A DNA stretch of 64,000 bases from an uncultured Collinsella sp. (GCA_934668695.1 CAKUOD010000006.1:21020-85019); one strand, 5' to 3'. Counted from the first letter of the stretch, positions 51,122 through 60,079 are shown. A program made the numbers and translations. The notes: generated from the letters alone by a model not told the origin.

Positions 51122-53365
51122 TCACGCCCTCCTGGTATTTCGCCTCCAACGCGCGAGGAACCTACCGGCTTCTTCAGCAGAGACCTCGTTCCTAGCATCA
51201 TCTTCATTCGCAACGCAGAAAGCTGCCGCGACCAGCTGGCAGTCTTCCGGCAACTCGAAAAAGCTGCCGTCTGCGCGCGCCGCAGTAAGAAGACCGTCGA
51301 TCTTTGCGAGCTCGACCACCTCTGCGACACCAGTCTTATCGAATAAGAAGCTCGTTACTTCGCCGCTGTCCAGCGATGTGTAGCGACCCGTCCCGAACGA
51401 AAGAAAAGACGCGCACCCCGCCCCGTCAGCATTGGCAACCCTTTTCGCATAAGCCATAAATTCATTGGGTTTACGCTTCTTGAGCAAGATCAGCGCATAA
51501 TGATACTCATCGTCTAGGAACAGGTTTCTCGCGGCGGCGTCCTCGCCTACCTTGGCGCAAACGGCATCAGAAAGCTCGAAAATACTGCCTTCGGGCAAAA
51601 GCGTCTTGCAATCGCTATTTTCCGTGGCATTCATGCTGTCCAGCTGATATATCAAGAAAGGCACGAGCGGATAGATTACTCTCCCCTCGCTCTCGTCCAC
51701 CGACGCTCGCAGAATCTCGCCAGACTTAGCAGACCCCAACCGTTTGAACAGCAACTCGATGAGTCTGATGAGTTCCAGGTCGGCGCTAGTCGAGGCCAAA
51801 GGGGCGTAGCTCTTTTCCTCGCTCAGACCCAAGGCCAAAAGGCACGCCCTAGTGACGACCTCGGCACGGTCTTCCTCCAATGTCGATACACGGGCCCTCA
51901 TAGCCGATACAAAGTCGATCATGCTTCCCGCTTCGGCGTGCCTTTGCAGGTCTTCGAGCAATACTCCGCCCTCGCTCACATTTAACGCATCCTGCACCTC
52001 ATGAATATCGAATCCGTCCGGCATGTTCGAATGGAAGTATAGATCGAAGGAATCGGCCCGCCAGATAGCGTTCAAGCTCTCTCTCGAGTAAGAGACACAA
52101 TGACTCATGCCAGTTACATTTGCCACCCGCGGGAAGAGCCTACAGACGGCCTCGACCGCCCACTCGTCCTCAGAGCTCGGGACTATCCCAGAAAACTGCT
52201 CCTTCAAATTGGCGAGGTTGTCTTTCGGATCCCTGATATTCATATACAACGACGATCCGATCGTGCCGCAAAGGAAGTCCTTGTGCACGCGAACCCAATC
52301 GACGAGTTTTGGCACCTTGAGCTCCAGTGCCGCTATGGCGACGACGTCCTCGAAGCAGCAGAATCGCGGCAGGATGCTCAACTTAGCCTTTAACGCGTTC
52401 GTGAACCGCCGAACCTCCCTTATGGTGAAGAAACGATTGTTCAGAAACGTCTGGCAAACGCCGTTCCACCTCTTGTCGTCGAGGTCCTCCCGCCTGTAGT
52501 CAAACGCCTTGAAAATCGCGTTGATGTCATTGAGGAGCATCCGCTCCAAATCGTCCGATGAAATAGACGGCAGGCGCACAGGAACCTGGACTACCTTCTC
52601 CAGGTATTCGGAGCCGTCGCACTTCTGGACCTCACTCAAAGCTCGCGTGACCACCTCCTCATCGAATGAAAGAAGGTAGTTTATCTTGGGAAGCTTCGCC
52701 AGAGAGGCGACGAGCTGAAACACCATACGCACCTGATCGTTCGGCAGCCGATCAATGTCGTCGATGATCACTACGACCCGCCCATCGAACTTGAAGAGCT
52801 CCTCCTCAAGTCTCTGTTTCTTCGCGGAAACGCTTCCCGCCCTGTCTGCTGATTTCCTCAACCTGTTCATCAAATGATTGCCGAAGGCAGGCACAGCAAC
52901 GTCTGCAAGCGGCACGCCTGCCAATCTGGCAGCGGCTCCGGCGGTCATCAACAAGGCTTCAGAATATGCCGCAAAGGCATTGAGCACCTCGGGGCGCTTA
53001 CCGCGCAGCCTGCCGCATAACCTACGCCGCCCATGTGCATCTTTATCAAGCGAACCCTCGACTTCCTTAAGGAACTGAGCGAGCAGCTGCTCGGCCGTGA
53101 GGTAATTCCAGGGCTCGAAGCGGACGACCGAGACGCCTGTTTTACCGTCATCATCTTTTCGGGAGAGCGCATTTTCGACGAGGTTTATAACCGATGTCTT
53201 GCCTGATCCCCAAGACCCGTACAAACCAATGACAAGTGACTCAGGGCCAGTTGCGGATTTCAGAATATCAGCCAGCCTCTCAGCGAAAGGGGCCCTTCCG
53301 ATAAGATCTTTCTCCCTCGTCTTAATTGGCGTATCGGTGGCAAGAGATAGGTTGAAGATATCCAA
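51122..53365 (-). CDS. KAP family P-loop NTPase, defence-associated
   Basis: A 747-residue protein with Walker A IGLYGSWGSGKTSVIN (residues 46-61) and Walker B VVVIIDDIDRLPNDQV, the signature of KAP NTPases, and VRFEPWNYLTAEQLLAQF between them. A stretch with LLMTAGAAARLAGVPLADVA may be the membrane-associated insert of the family. KAP proteins include the F-plasmid phage-exclusion protein PifA. The start is uncertain: TTG 53365 is best spaced from GGGAGG (53374-53379), with GTG 53371 an alternative. No partner gene is coupled. Confidence 0.78.
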   Translation of the reverse strand: MDIFNLSLATDTPIKTREKDLIGRAPFAERLADILKSATGPESLVIGLYGSWGSGKTSVINLVENALSRKDDDGKTGVSVVRFEPWNYLTAEQLLAQFLKEVEGSLDKDAHGRRRLCGRLRGKRPEVLNAFAAYSEALLMTAGAAARLAGVPLADVAVPAFGNHLMNRLRKSADRAGSVSAKKQRLEEELFKFDGRVVVIIDDIDRLPNDQVRMVFQLVASLAKLPKINYLLSFDEEVVTRALSEVQKCDGSEYLEKVVQVPVRLPSISSDDLERMLLNDINAIFKAFDYRREDLDDKRWNGVCQTFLNNRFFTIREVRRFTNALKAKLSILPRFCCFEDVVAIAALELKVPKLVDWVRVHKDFLCGTIGSSLYMNIRDPKDNLANLKEQFSGIVPSSEDEWAVEAVCRLFPRVANVTGMSHCVSYSRESLNAIWRADSFDLYFHSNMPDGFDIHEVQDALNVSEGGVLLEDLQRHAEAGSMIDFVSAMRARVSTLEEDRAEVVTRACLLALGLSEEKSYAPLASTSADLELIRLIELLFKRLGSAKSGEILRASVDESEGRVIYPLVPFLIYQLDSMNATENSDCKTLLPEGSIFELSDAVCAKVGEDAAARNLFLDDEYHYALILLKKRKPNEFMAYAKRVANADGAGCASFLSFGTGRYTSLDSGEVTSFLFDKTGVAEVVELAKIDGLLTAARADGSFFELPEDCQLVAAAFCVANEDDARNEVSAEEAGRFLARWRRNTRRA

Positions 53366-53729
53366 GGTCACTACCTCCCTTATGTAAAATTGGATTGGAG
53401 AAATTGTAGAGGGAACACCTCTCGCGACCACCTCACTTACCATCGCCGCGAGGCGCGGTCTTTGCAAGGGGGCGCTAGGATACCGCCGAATCTACTGCAA
53501 GCACAAACACAGCAACCTCGTCACCGGCGAGAAGCGGGCGCTCACCATCATGAGCAAGTCGCTATTTCTAAGCTCCTTCATGCCCGCACTCTTCATCTAT
53601 CTCATTCCAAGCTCGCCACAGCCTGTAAAAAGTTTTCCTTTGCTAATTCCATGTTGGGTATTGGGATTCCGTGGTAATTATTTGCGGAAAGTGCAGTTTT
53701 CGGGGCTCCAAAAACCTTGCGACATCAGT
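53366..53729. other. Gap between KAP and CBASS-like genes
   Basis: About 360 bases with the KAP promoter region at the left. A plus-strand phase near 53480 reads RRIYCKHKHSNLVTGEKRAL, protein-like but without a start, and I cannot place it. No terminator is clear after the effector gene. Confidence 0.3.
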
Positions 53730-54266
53730 CTATTTCAGGTCGCTCTTTTTGAATGAAGTGGATAGCATCATGAGCAGAACGTCGTTCACTAACCTGCCTC
53801 GGAAATTGCAAAGCGCGGTAAATGCGGTTTTGCTAAGGAGCCTCATCTCCTCATCGTCGATTCGGCCCTTTTCCGGCGGACAGTGGACGATAAGGCCGCA
53901 TCGAGAACTCTTCCCGTTGATAATCTGCCTAAAGCCATCTTTGTCTAAATATCCGTAGACCACTATCAGCAGGAGCGCATCCTTTACCTTAGATATATGT
54001 TTGTCCGAAACGCGCTGTATGTTCTTCCTCTTGATCAGTCCAGAGTCGGAAAGGTCCTCTTCAAGGTCGCAGTAGTCCTCGTCACTCGCAACAATCATTA
54101 TCTTCTTGCCGTACAGCGCAAGGCCGAAGCGCCACGCGGCTTTACCGAGACGCGAGAAGGCTCCGATAGCGAATGCGGCGAGCGACAGGAATCCGAAGAA
54201 TTCGAGGAAGATAGATATGGTTTCTTTGACAGAAAGGATGCCAGAGATTACGTTGCTGATATCCAT
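53730..54266 (-). CDS. Candidate CBASS effector: membrane-anchored alpha/beta protein
   Basis: A 178-residue protein with an N-terminal hydrophobic helix (ISIFLEFFGFLSLAAFAIGA) and a soluble domain alternating strands and helices: KIMIVASDEDYCDLEEDLSD, ALLLIVVYGYLDKD, RCGLIVHCPPEKGRI, then FTALCNFRGRLVNDVLLMML. I do not recognise the soluble domain; it looks Rossmann-like. ATG 54266 follows AGGTGGT; the frame extends to 54287, overlapping the CD-NTase gene. Its position directly after a CD-NTase makes it the likely cyclic-nucleotide-activated effector. Confidence 0.6.
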   Translation of the reverse strand: MDISNVISGILSVKETISIFLEFFGFLSLAAFAIGAFSRLGKAAWRFGLALYGKKIMIVASDEDYCDLEEDLSDSGLIKRKNIQRVSDKHISKVKDALLLIVVYGYLDKDGFRQIINGKSSRCGLIVHCPPEKGRIDDEEMRLLSKTAFTALCNFRGRLVNDVLLMMLSTSFKKSDLK

Positions 54267-54276
54267 CGATGACCAC

Positions 54277-55584
54277 CTACTCAACATTGATGAAGAATGG
54301 TTTGCTCCAACGGACGCAATATCCCCTTCGAATTACAAAACATTGAACATAGTGTTTTCCCGTATACGCTGTCTCCTCGCGACGGGAGGTCTTTTCTATG
54401 TTTGGGATCTCGAAACCGCCCCTGCAGCAAACCCTCATAGCTTCATCGCCGGTATTCGTGACCTGCCACATTACCTTGCCATCTTTTAGCGGCCCACAGT
54501 TCACTCTATACACGATAGTGGAGCCCTTCGGTATGGCCGCGCCGTCGTTTTCGAGTGCTCGTATTTCTCCTGAAGGCAATTTGACCGTTGCCGTAATTGT
54601 TGCATTTGGCTTACGAGCCTGCATGGGGAAGCCTAACGGCTGCCTGTGCTGAACAGACAATGCGCGCTGTTGGCTTATTGACTTATCTGATACCGTGGTT
54701 CCGTACGTAGAGCCTCCCGAAGGGAAGTTGTTTCCAAATATTTGCTTCCAAACGCTGTTGCCGGTTCCCTCGTCCGCAAGAAGCGAGAGGTGCTCGTTGA
54801 GTTTGTCCACGAACTGGGCGAAATCGTTATAGCAGTACTTTCCGGCAAGGTTGTTTCCCTCTATGGCTGGATCCTCAATGAAGGGCACCTGGTACGAGTC
54901 GAGTTCATCGGCGTATGCAACTGCAAGGTTTGCCATTACCTGCATGACGCAATCCTCGATCGACAACCCTGCTTCAGGGAGGTTGTCGGCGATCATCTTC
55001 TCAAGAGTGATGCCCTTTGGGAACTTCACCAAACTTGGGCAGTTCTCCCTTCTCCACCACTTCATTATCTTCACTAGAGGTTTGTAATCCCCGTTGAACT
55101 CTTTGTTAATCTCAGTCGACCAAGTGAGATGCTCTTTGGGATTCGTCTGCCTCCATTCGCCATCGGCTTTGGAACCGATGTAGAGAAGACCGTTTTCATC
55201 TTTGACCAAGGGGACGACATCAAGATGGAAGTTCGCCATGTCAATGCCGATGGAATGCGTTTGCATTTTGACGCTCTTGTAGCACTCGCGCTCACGTATC
55301 GCATCCTCGAGCTCGAGCAAAACGCAAAACGGGGAGTCGTTGATGGAGTGGTTTGTCTCAACGATGATGTCAATATCGCAGCTGTCAGAATCTTTCTTCG
55401 GTCGTATGAAGGTCTGCTTGGCGTATGAACCAGAGAGATATGTGTCCTTGCATACAGCCCCATAGGTCTCACTTGCCTTGAGATGGTCCCTGAGATTTCG
55501 GTGAAGTCGACTCGCTTCATCAATGGTGCTCTTGCTGGGATTGATATCCTTCAAGAATGATTCAAAGTCTGCGCTATTGGCCAT
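54277..55584 (-). CDS. CD-NTase (SMODS type) with C-terminal AGS-C-like sensor domain
   Basis: A 435-residue nucleotidyltransferase of the cGAS/DncV-like group, which makes cyclic oligonucleotide alarm signals in CBASS anti-phage systems. The active site shows the GS motif in LSGSYAKQTFIRPKK (Gly52-Ser53), two metal-binding acids in CDIDIIVE (Asp70, Asp72) and the third in FHLDVVPLV (Asp122). A helical middle follows, then a C-terminal beta domain (about 330-435; ATITATVKLPSGEIRALEND, GKHYVQCFVIRRGYCVRWSK) like the AGS-C sensor. ATG 55584 has AAAGG upstream. Confidence 0.82.
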   Translation of the reverse strand: MANSADFESFLKDINPSKSTIDEASRLHRNLRDHLKASETYGAVCKDTYLSGSYAKQTFIRPKKDSDSCDIDIIVETNHSINDSPFCVLLELEDAIRERECYKSVKMQTHSIGIDMANFHLDVVPLVKDENGLLYIGSKADGEWRQTNPKEHLTWSTEINKEFNGDYKPLVKIMKWWRRENCPSLVKFPKGITLEKMIADNLPEAGLSIEDCVMQVMANLAVAYADELDSYQVPFIEDPAIEGNNLAGKYCYNDFAQFVDKLNEHLSLLADEGTGNSVWKQIFGNNFPSGGSTYGTTVSDKSISQQRALSVQHRQPLGFPMQARKPNATITATVKLPSGEIRALENDGAAIPKGSTIVYRVNCGPLKDGKVMWQVTNTGDEAMRVCCRGGFEIPNIEKTSRREETAYTGKHYVQCFVIRRGYCVRWSKPFFINVE

Positions 55585-55703
55585 ATAACCGCCTTTCCAA
55601 ACAGATGTTCTAGTGTCTGACATTATAGCAACCCTACCTCAAAAAATGCGGGTTTTAGAGTCATTGCTAGGCACAAGATGGACCTACGAGCGAAACATAG
55701 AAG

Positions 55704-55732
55704 AAGCGGCGCTACTAATGGTAGCGCCGCTT
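55704..55732. terminator. Hairpin between the membrane protein and the CD-NTase gene
   Basis: A perfect 12-bp stem (AAGCGGCGCTAC with GTAGCGCCGCTT) and a TAATG loop. It probably ends the minus-strand unit of the 55800-56372 gene, although only CTTCTTC follows on that strand. Confidence 0.55.
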
Positions 55733-55799
55733 GCATCATCAAAGAAGAATCGTTATCGATCGTCTCTGGGACTTTTCGTTCAAAACCAGAGCATGTCGA

Positions 55800-56372
55800 T
55801 TACCATTCATCGAAGTCCATCCACTCTACAGGCAGCATCAGACCATAATAATCGACGGGCGTTTTGAATCGAATCCTGCACAAATGACCGTCACTCTTCC
55901 GCACCTAACTGCGTCCATAGCGATCGGTGAAAGCCACCTCGCAGCCGAAGGTCTTATGCATCGAGCAATCGAGATACCCGATGGGCCTCACGGTTTTGCC
56001 CGGAGCAACGGACGAGAGTAGAACTCTGCCGCCCCGCCCCTCGACGTCCCTTCCGTCTTGAGGCCCAGCACCTTGGACGAGCACGGCAGTGAGGATAACT
56101 TGGTAAATGACGTCGTTGCTATTATTCATCACCTCTAGGCCGAACTGGGGCGCGAAATGAACCCTGCACCCGCCAACCGTGGCCATCTCCCCCTCGGGCA
56201 TCCTGACCACGCGGGCGCAGATGGCCGATGCCTGACTCCGCGCGGCCTCCCGGCGGCCACGTATCAGCGAGACAATCCACTGGAGGAGAGTGAGTGCCAG
56301 AGCTAGGAGAGCAACAACCGTGCCGAAATCGATTTGACCGTTGAAACTAATCACAACGCCATCCGTGATCAT
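55800..56372 (-). pseudogene. Membrane-anchored protein gene interrupted by an in-frame TAG
   Basis: The frame from 56372 has an N-terminal hydrophobic helix (TVVALLALALTLLQWIVSLI) and a soluble domain, and stops at TAG 55905-55907. In the same phase the codons continue for 34 more residues, VRKSDGHLCRIRFKTPVDYY to EWMDFDEW, and end at TAA 55800-55802. AFTDRYGRS-stop-VRKSDGHL reads naturally if the TAG was TGG (Trp). So the annotated 155-residue product is probably truncated from about 190. It overlaps the small gene upstream by ATGA. Confidence 0.6.
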
Positions 56373-56566
56373 TTAGTCAGCCCTTCCGCCAGCGCCACCG
56401 TCTTAAAGAGAGAATTCCAGTCTTCGGGTCCCACTTGGCAAACGGCTCGCTGCTCCCGTCGCACATCCCGCATTCTGGCTGCAGACTTCTCGTGAAGCCA
56501 GGGGTAAAAGAGCACACGGTAGAGCTCGTAAAACCCCTCTCCAAGCATATCATCGTTGGGGCGCAC
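56369..56566 (-). CDS. Small protein, paralogue A of the duplicated module
   Basis: A 65-residue protein starting at GTG 56566 (RPNDDMLGEGFYELYRVLF, then YPWLHEKSAARMRDVRREQR). GGAG lies 9 bases upstream; an in-frame ATG at 56599 is further from any site. The first 50 residues match the gene at 57755 closely, but the sequences diverge after VGPEDW. It is coupled to the membrane-protein gene by ATGA. The basic helical stretch could bind nucleic acid; family unknown. Confidence 0.5.
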   Translation of the reverse strand: MRPNDDMLGEGFYELYRVLFYPWLHEKSAARMRDVRREQRAVCQVGPEDWNSLFKTVALAEGLTK

Positions 56567-56672
56567 GATATCACAGTCTCCTTCCTCTACAGATTCCACC
56601 TTATGGAAACCTTACAAAACCTCACGTCTGGATTCACCAGGGCTGTAGCGGGATTTGATCTGAAACCATGAT
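56412..56672. repeat. About 260-bp imperfect duplicate, copy A
   Basis: This matches 57609-57860 base by base at roughly four of five positions, covering the start half of the small gene and about 100 bases upstream of it, including GTCTGGATTCACCAGGGCTG. Shared upstream sequence suggests a shared promoter. Confidence 0.7.
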
Positions 56673-56718
56673 TCCAACCAATGGTTTTCACAAACAATAA
56701 ACAGCGGTTTCCAGCCAC

Positions 56719-57354
56719 TTATTTACCATTCACGGCAAGATAGTCGAAGTTAATCAGTTGAAGCTGCTCTACGAACTTCTCCAAATACGAGACAACTGCC
56801 TCGTCGTTCACGAATAGCGGCCTGTCCTGCGTCAGTCTGCCTGATTTGTCTTGCGGATAGCGAAGACTGATGCCGTTGTCATCGACGTCGGCAATGGCTT
56901 TTACAAAAGCACCCATGTTCTTGATGGTTCTATTATCTTCACGGCACTTTTGCCTCGGAAACCTTGAGAGCAAGGAGTTCCACAGGCTCGTAAGGTTGTG
57001 GTCCTTCTTAGGCTTAGCCCCACATCTTTTTATCGCCCTCTTGATTGAAAGCTCAATACAGTGCCTTGTGAGGAACATCACCGGAATCGCGTAGGAATGC
57101 TCCAGGAACACATGCATGCCCGGCCTGTCGGTCGCTCTTCTCCCGGCGGCCGCAAGCTCCTTGGCGGCATTGAGGAAAGATCTAATGAATTCATCGTCGA
57201 ACCTGTCGGCTTTAAGCTCATCTTTCATCAAGGCAGGCGAGTCCAGCAGCGTGAAATTTCTCAAAGTGGGGTCATTGAATCCATCCATCTGAGGCTTTAT
57301 GACCTGTTGATCCTTGTATTTAGGGAATACATGGTCATTGAACACACTATCCAT
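56719..57354 (-). CDS. HEPN-like protein of unknown function
   Basis: A 211-residue helical protein. The central part, MHVFLEHSYAIPVMFLTRHC with IELSIKRAIKRCG and then KKDHNLTSLWNSLLSRF, has the layout of HEPN nucleotide-associated domains ('E..IK......H.L..L'). The R-x4-6-H ribonuclease motif is not clearly present. ATG 57354 overlaps the TGA of the upstream small-gene frame (TGATG), so the two are translationally coupled. The longer frame to 57477 would lie inside that upstream gene. Confidence 0.5.
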   Translation of the reverse strand: MDSVFNDHVFPKYKDQQVIKPQMDGFNDPTLRNFTLLDSPALMKDELKADRFDDEFIRSFLNAAKELAAAGRRATDRPGMHVFLEHSYAIPVMFLTRHCIELSIKRAIKRCGAKPKKDHNLTSLWNSLLSRFPRQKCREDNRTIKNMGAFVKAIADVDDNGISLRYPQDKSGRLTQDRPLFVNDEAVVSYLEKFVEQLQLINFDYLAVNGK

Positions 57355-57755
57355 CAGAGAATTTCTCCTGTCTTCGCGCCTATCCTCGCCCCCAACCTCG
57401 GGTCGACGAATTCGTCCACAGCCTCGCCATCGTGGACGGGCTCGGTGACGTAGAGCGGGGCCGGGCCGTTGGCGCACGGACCTATTGCGGGCTCATCGCT
57501 CACGAGGATCCGTTCGAGGTTCTGCCTTCGGTAAAGCGTCCGCGCGCGTAGAGTCTCGAAAGATCAGCCCCGTCTCTTCATGTCCGTCTCATTTATGAGA
57601 GGCTTCAGGTCGTCGGGCCCCACTCGGCGAACGGCTCGTTGCTCCCGTCGTACACCCCGCATTCTGGCCGCAGGCCTCTCGTGAAGCCCAGGGTAAAAGA
57701 GCACGCGGTAGAGCTCGTAAAACCTTTCTCCAAGCATATCATCGTCGAAGCGCAC
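57354..57755 (-). pseudogene. Paralogue B of the small protein, extended by an in-frame TGA
   Basis: The frame from GTG 57755 (RFDDDMLGERFYELYRVLF) stops at TGA 57564-57566 after 63 residues, then continues open in the same phase for 69 codons (SFETLRARTLYRRQNLERIL, LYVTEPVHDGEAVDEFVDPR) to a TGA that overlaps the HEPN-like start. The second part is protein-like, and KRRG-stop-SFETL would read as Trp if TGA were TGG. I infer one gene of about 133 codons with a nonsense mutation. Confidence 0.5.
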
Positions 57756-57860
57756 GATAACACAGTCTCCCTCCTCTACAGATTCCGCCTTATAGAGGCC
57801 TTACAAAACCTCGCGTCTGGATTCACCAGGGCTGTAGCAAGATTTGACCGGAAAGGTGTA
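57609..57860. repeat. About 250-bp imperfect duplicate, copy B
   Basis: The counterpart of 56412-56672. Divergence begins at codon 50 of the small genes on one side and about 100 bases upstream of their starts on the other. Confidence 0.7.
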
Positions 57861-57983
57861 AGCTTGACGTATTTGAATGCCAGACGAGCCTGCCTTCAGC
57901 AAGCACGTCCTCCTGCTCGGCGAGGCGGACGGCGTATGCGCCCTCCTCGTCAACGTTGGAGTAGCAGTTGCGTTAGGGCTAAT

Positions 57984-58524
57984 CTAAATACAACCAATTG
58001 GCCGATTTCCCATTGACGGTAACATTCCTGATATTGGGCGGCAGCAACCGGTGCGTGGCGATGCGCTCGTCGGCGTGGTAGATTGACAGCGTCGACTCGT
58101 CGACCCAGAGTCCATGCAGAAGGACCGCTCGGCCTCGGCCGCCTCCCCCTCTTTGGGCAGCACGTCGAGCAGGGTCTTGCCCAGCTGCGTGACGGCGTTG
58201 ACCGAAGTGTAGTCCAGCTGCCTGCCGTCCCCGGTGCCGCGCACGCGCGCTATGCCCGCCTGGAAGGTATAACTTATGCCCGCGAGCACCTCGGCGCGCG
58301 TCGTGGTGACCTTCTCCGCTGCGGGCCTCTTGAAGCGGGCAATCCATGCCTTGACCTCATGCTCGGCTTCGAGCTTGCAGGCCTTGTTGTCCACCGTCTC
58401 GGGCTTCCAGCGCGAGCGGTTGGGCCATGCGGCAAACATCGCATACCTCTACGTCTTGCCGGCCACGCGCTCGCGGCAGTATGTCTCGTGGCGCGGGTTC
58501 GCCAGCGGCTCGTCGGCGGGTAGT
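57984..58524 (-). pseudogene. Phage terminase small subunit remnant (likely)
   Basis: Reading from the IS256 end at 58524, the phase gives EPLANPRHETYCRERVAGKT, a TAG (58446-58448), then RYAMFAAWPNRSRWKPETVD followed by NKACKLEAEHEVKAWIARF and NAVTQLGKTLLDVLPKEG. This is the layout of terminase small subunits (HTH 'GKTQ..Y..A.P', then a 'RA..LL' helix). After about 58110 a different phase is protein-like to 57979 (VDESTLSIYHADERIATHRL), so a frameshift or fusion is present. The N-terminus is cut off by the IS. Confidence 0.42.
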
Positions 58525-59994
58525 GTCGAGAAAGTTGGTGTAGCGCCCGAACCGAAGCGAGTCTGCCCGGCGTCCGTGAACCTGGAATACGGTGATATCC
58601 TATGCCGTCTCGACCCTGTCCGCAAGCTCGAGGCCGGACTCTATCATCTTCCTGGCCTCCGCCTCAAGCTGGGCCCAGTCTACCCGCCCTTCGATTCCGC
58701 GCCTGCACCCCTCGTCGTAGAGCTCGTTCATCCTCGCCTCCGAGAAGTACCTGGACTCCTGCCATATCTCGTCCTGCTCGCACATGACCGCGCCGGCGAG
58801 CCGCACGAGCGAGCCCGTGGACGGGAATACCTGGACCACGCGCGACCTGCGCTTTATCTCCCTGTTCGTCCTCTCCTGCACGTTGTTGGTGCGCAGCCGC
58901 TTCCAGTGGGTCGGAGGGAAGTCGAGGTAGGCCAGGGCGTCGGGCTCGGCCTCCTCAAGCACCGCCGCGGCCCCGGGCAGCACTCCTCGAGCATGTCGCA
59001 CGCTGCGTGGTACATGGCCGCCACCGTGGCGGCGTCGCGGGCGCGGAACACCTGCGAGACGATCCTGCCCACGCGGCGCCTGAGCTGCCAGGAGCCGGCC
59101 TCGCGCATGCAGTCGCGCATGAGGTGGACGGCGCAGCGCTGCCACGCGGCGCCCTGGAAGACATCGCCGAGGGCGCGGACGAGGCCCGGGTGGGCGTCCG
59201 AGACGACGAGCTCCACCCCGGAGACGCCGCGGCCGCGGACCGTCCGCAGGAAGGCGAGCCACGGGTCGTACGACTCGGTATCCACCACGTCGACGCCCAG
59301 GACGCGCCTCCAGCCGCCCGCGTCGCAGCCGATGGCGGTGACAACGGCGGTGGACGCCACGCGGCCCCCGCGGCGGCACTTGACGTAGGTGGCGTCGAGC
59401 CAGACGTAGGGCACCGGGGAGCCGTCGAGCGGCCTTCCGCAGAGCTCCTCGATGTCGGCGTCCAGGCTCGAGGCGATGGCGCTCACCTGGTCCTTGGAGA
59501 GCCTGGACACGCCCATCTTCTCGGCGACGCGCTGCACCTTGCGGGTGCTCGTGCCGGTGGCGTACATCTCCGCCACGGCGGCCACGAGGGCGCGGTCCAC
59601 GCGCTGGTAGCGCTCAATCACGTCCTCGGGGAAGAAGCTGCCCGAGCGCAGCTTGGGGATACGAAGCGTCAGCGTGCCCACGCAGGTGGCGAGCGCCCTC
59701 TCGCGGTAGCCGTTGCGGCTGTTCGCCCCGCCGCCGCACAGCTGGTCGGCCTCCGCGTCCATCACGGCGTTCACGACCTGCTCGGCGAGGCGCCTGAGCA
59801 GCTCCTGCATGTCGATGGCGCCGTCGTCGAACCGGGGCATGGCGAGCATGTCCGGCGTCGGGTCTGATAAGATTTCCATAGCGGCCTTCGTCCTTTCCTA
59901 GAACCTGTTGTTGTGGTGATTTCAGATTCTAAGACGAAGGCCGTTCTTCGTTAAACGGGCGCTAGGGCGCCGCCCTTACACCAACATTTTCGAC
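58525..59994 (-). mobile_element. IS256-family insertion sequence
   Basis: Imperfect terminal inverted repeats GTCGAGAAAGTTGGTGTA (58525-58542) and TACACCAACATTTTCGAC (59977-59994), two mismatches over 18 bases, flank one transposase gene. The element length, about 1.47 kb, suits IS256. No clear 8-9-base target duplication is seen at the flanks. Confidence 0.8.
58600..59879 (-). pseudogene. IS256-family transposase with a one-base frameshift
   Basis: A DDE transposase. The frame from 59879 (MQELLRRLAEQVVNAVMDAE, PYVWLDATYVKCRRGGRVAS with Asp1, VVSDAHPGLVRALGDVFQGA with Asp2) goes out of phase in a run of four C at 58971-58974. The rest continues in the next phase as EEAEPDALAYLDFP, NNVQERTNREIKRRSRVVQV (catalytic Glu) and ends at TAG 58600. 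Restoring one base would give a full protein of about 425 residues. This may be a real mutation or a sequencing error in a homopolymer. Confidence 0.85.
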
Positions 59995-60043
59995 GCGATC
60001 CGTCGGCGTCCAAGCTTCGCCCCCAATCAATCGCGCCCCGCCG

Positions 60044-60079
60044 CGAAAAGCGGGAAGCCACCCCAAAGGACGGCTTCCC
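60044..60079 (-). terminator. Terminator downstream of the Panacea unit
   Basis: On the minus strand GGGAAGCC and GGCTTCCC (60052-60059, 60072-60079) pair, followed by GCTTTT. A second hairpin, AAGGGCCG with CGGCCCTT, lies at about 60139-60165. Confidence 0.6.

Noticed and set aside
58510..60005. Target-site duplication of the IS256 element
   Set aside because: The 8-9 bases outside the terminal repeats (CGGGTAGT left, GCGATCCG right) do not match.
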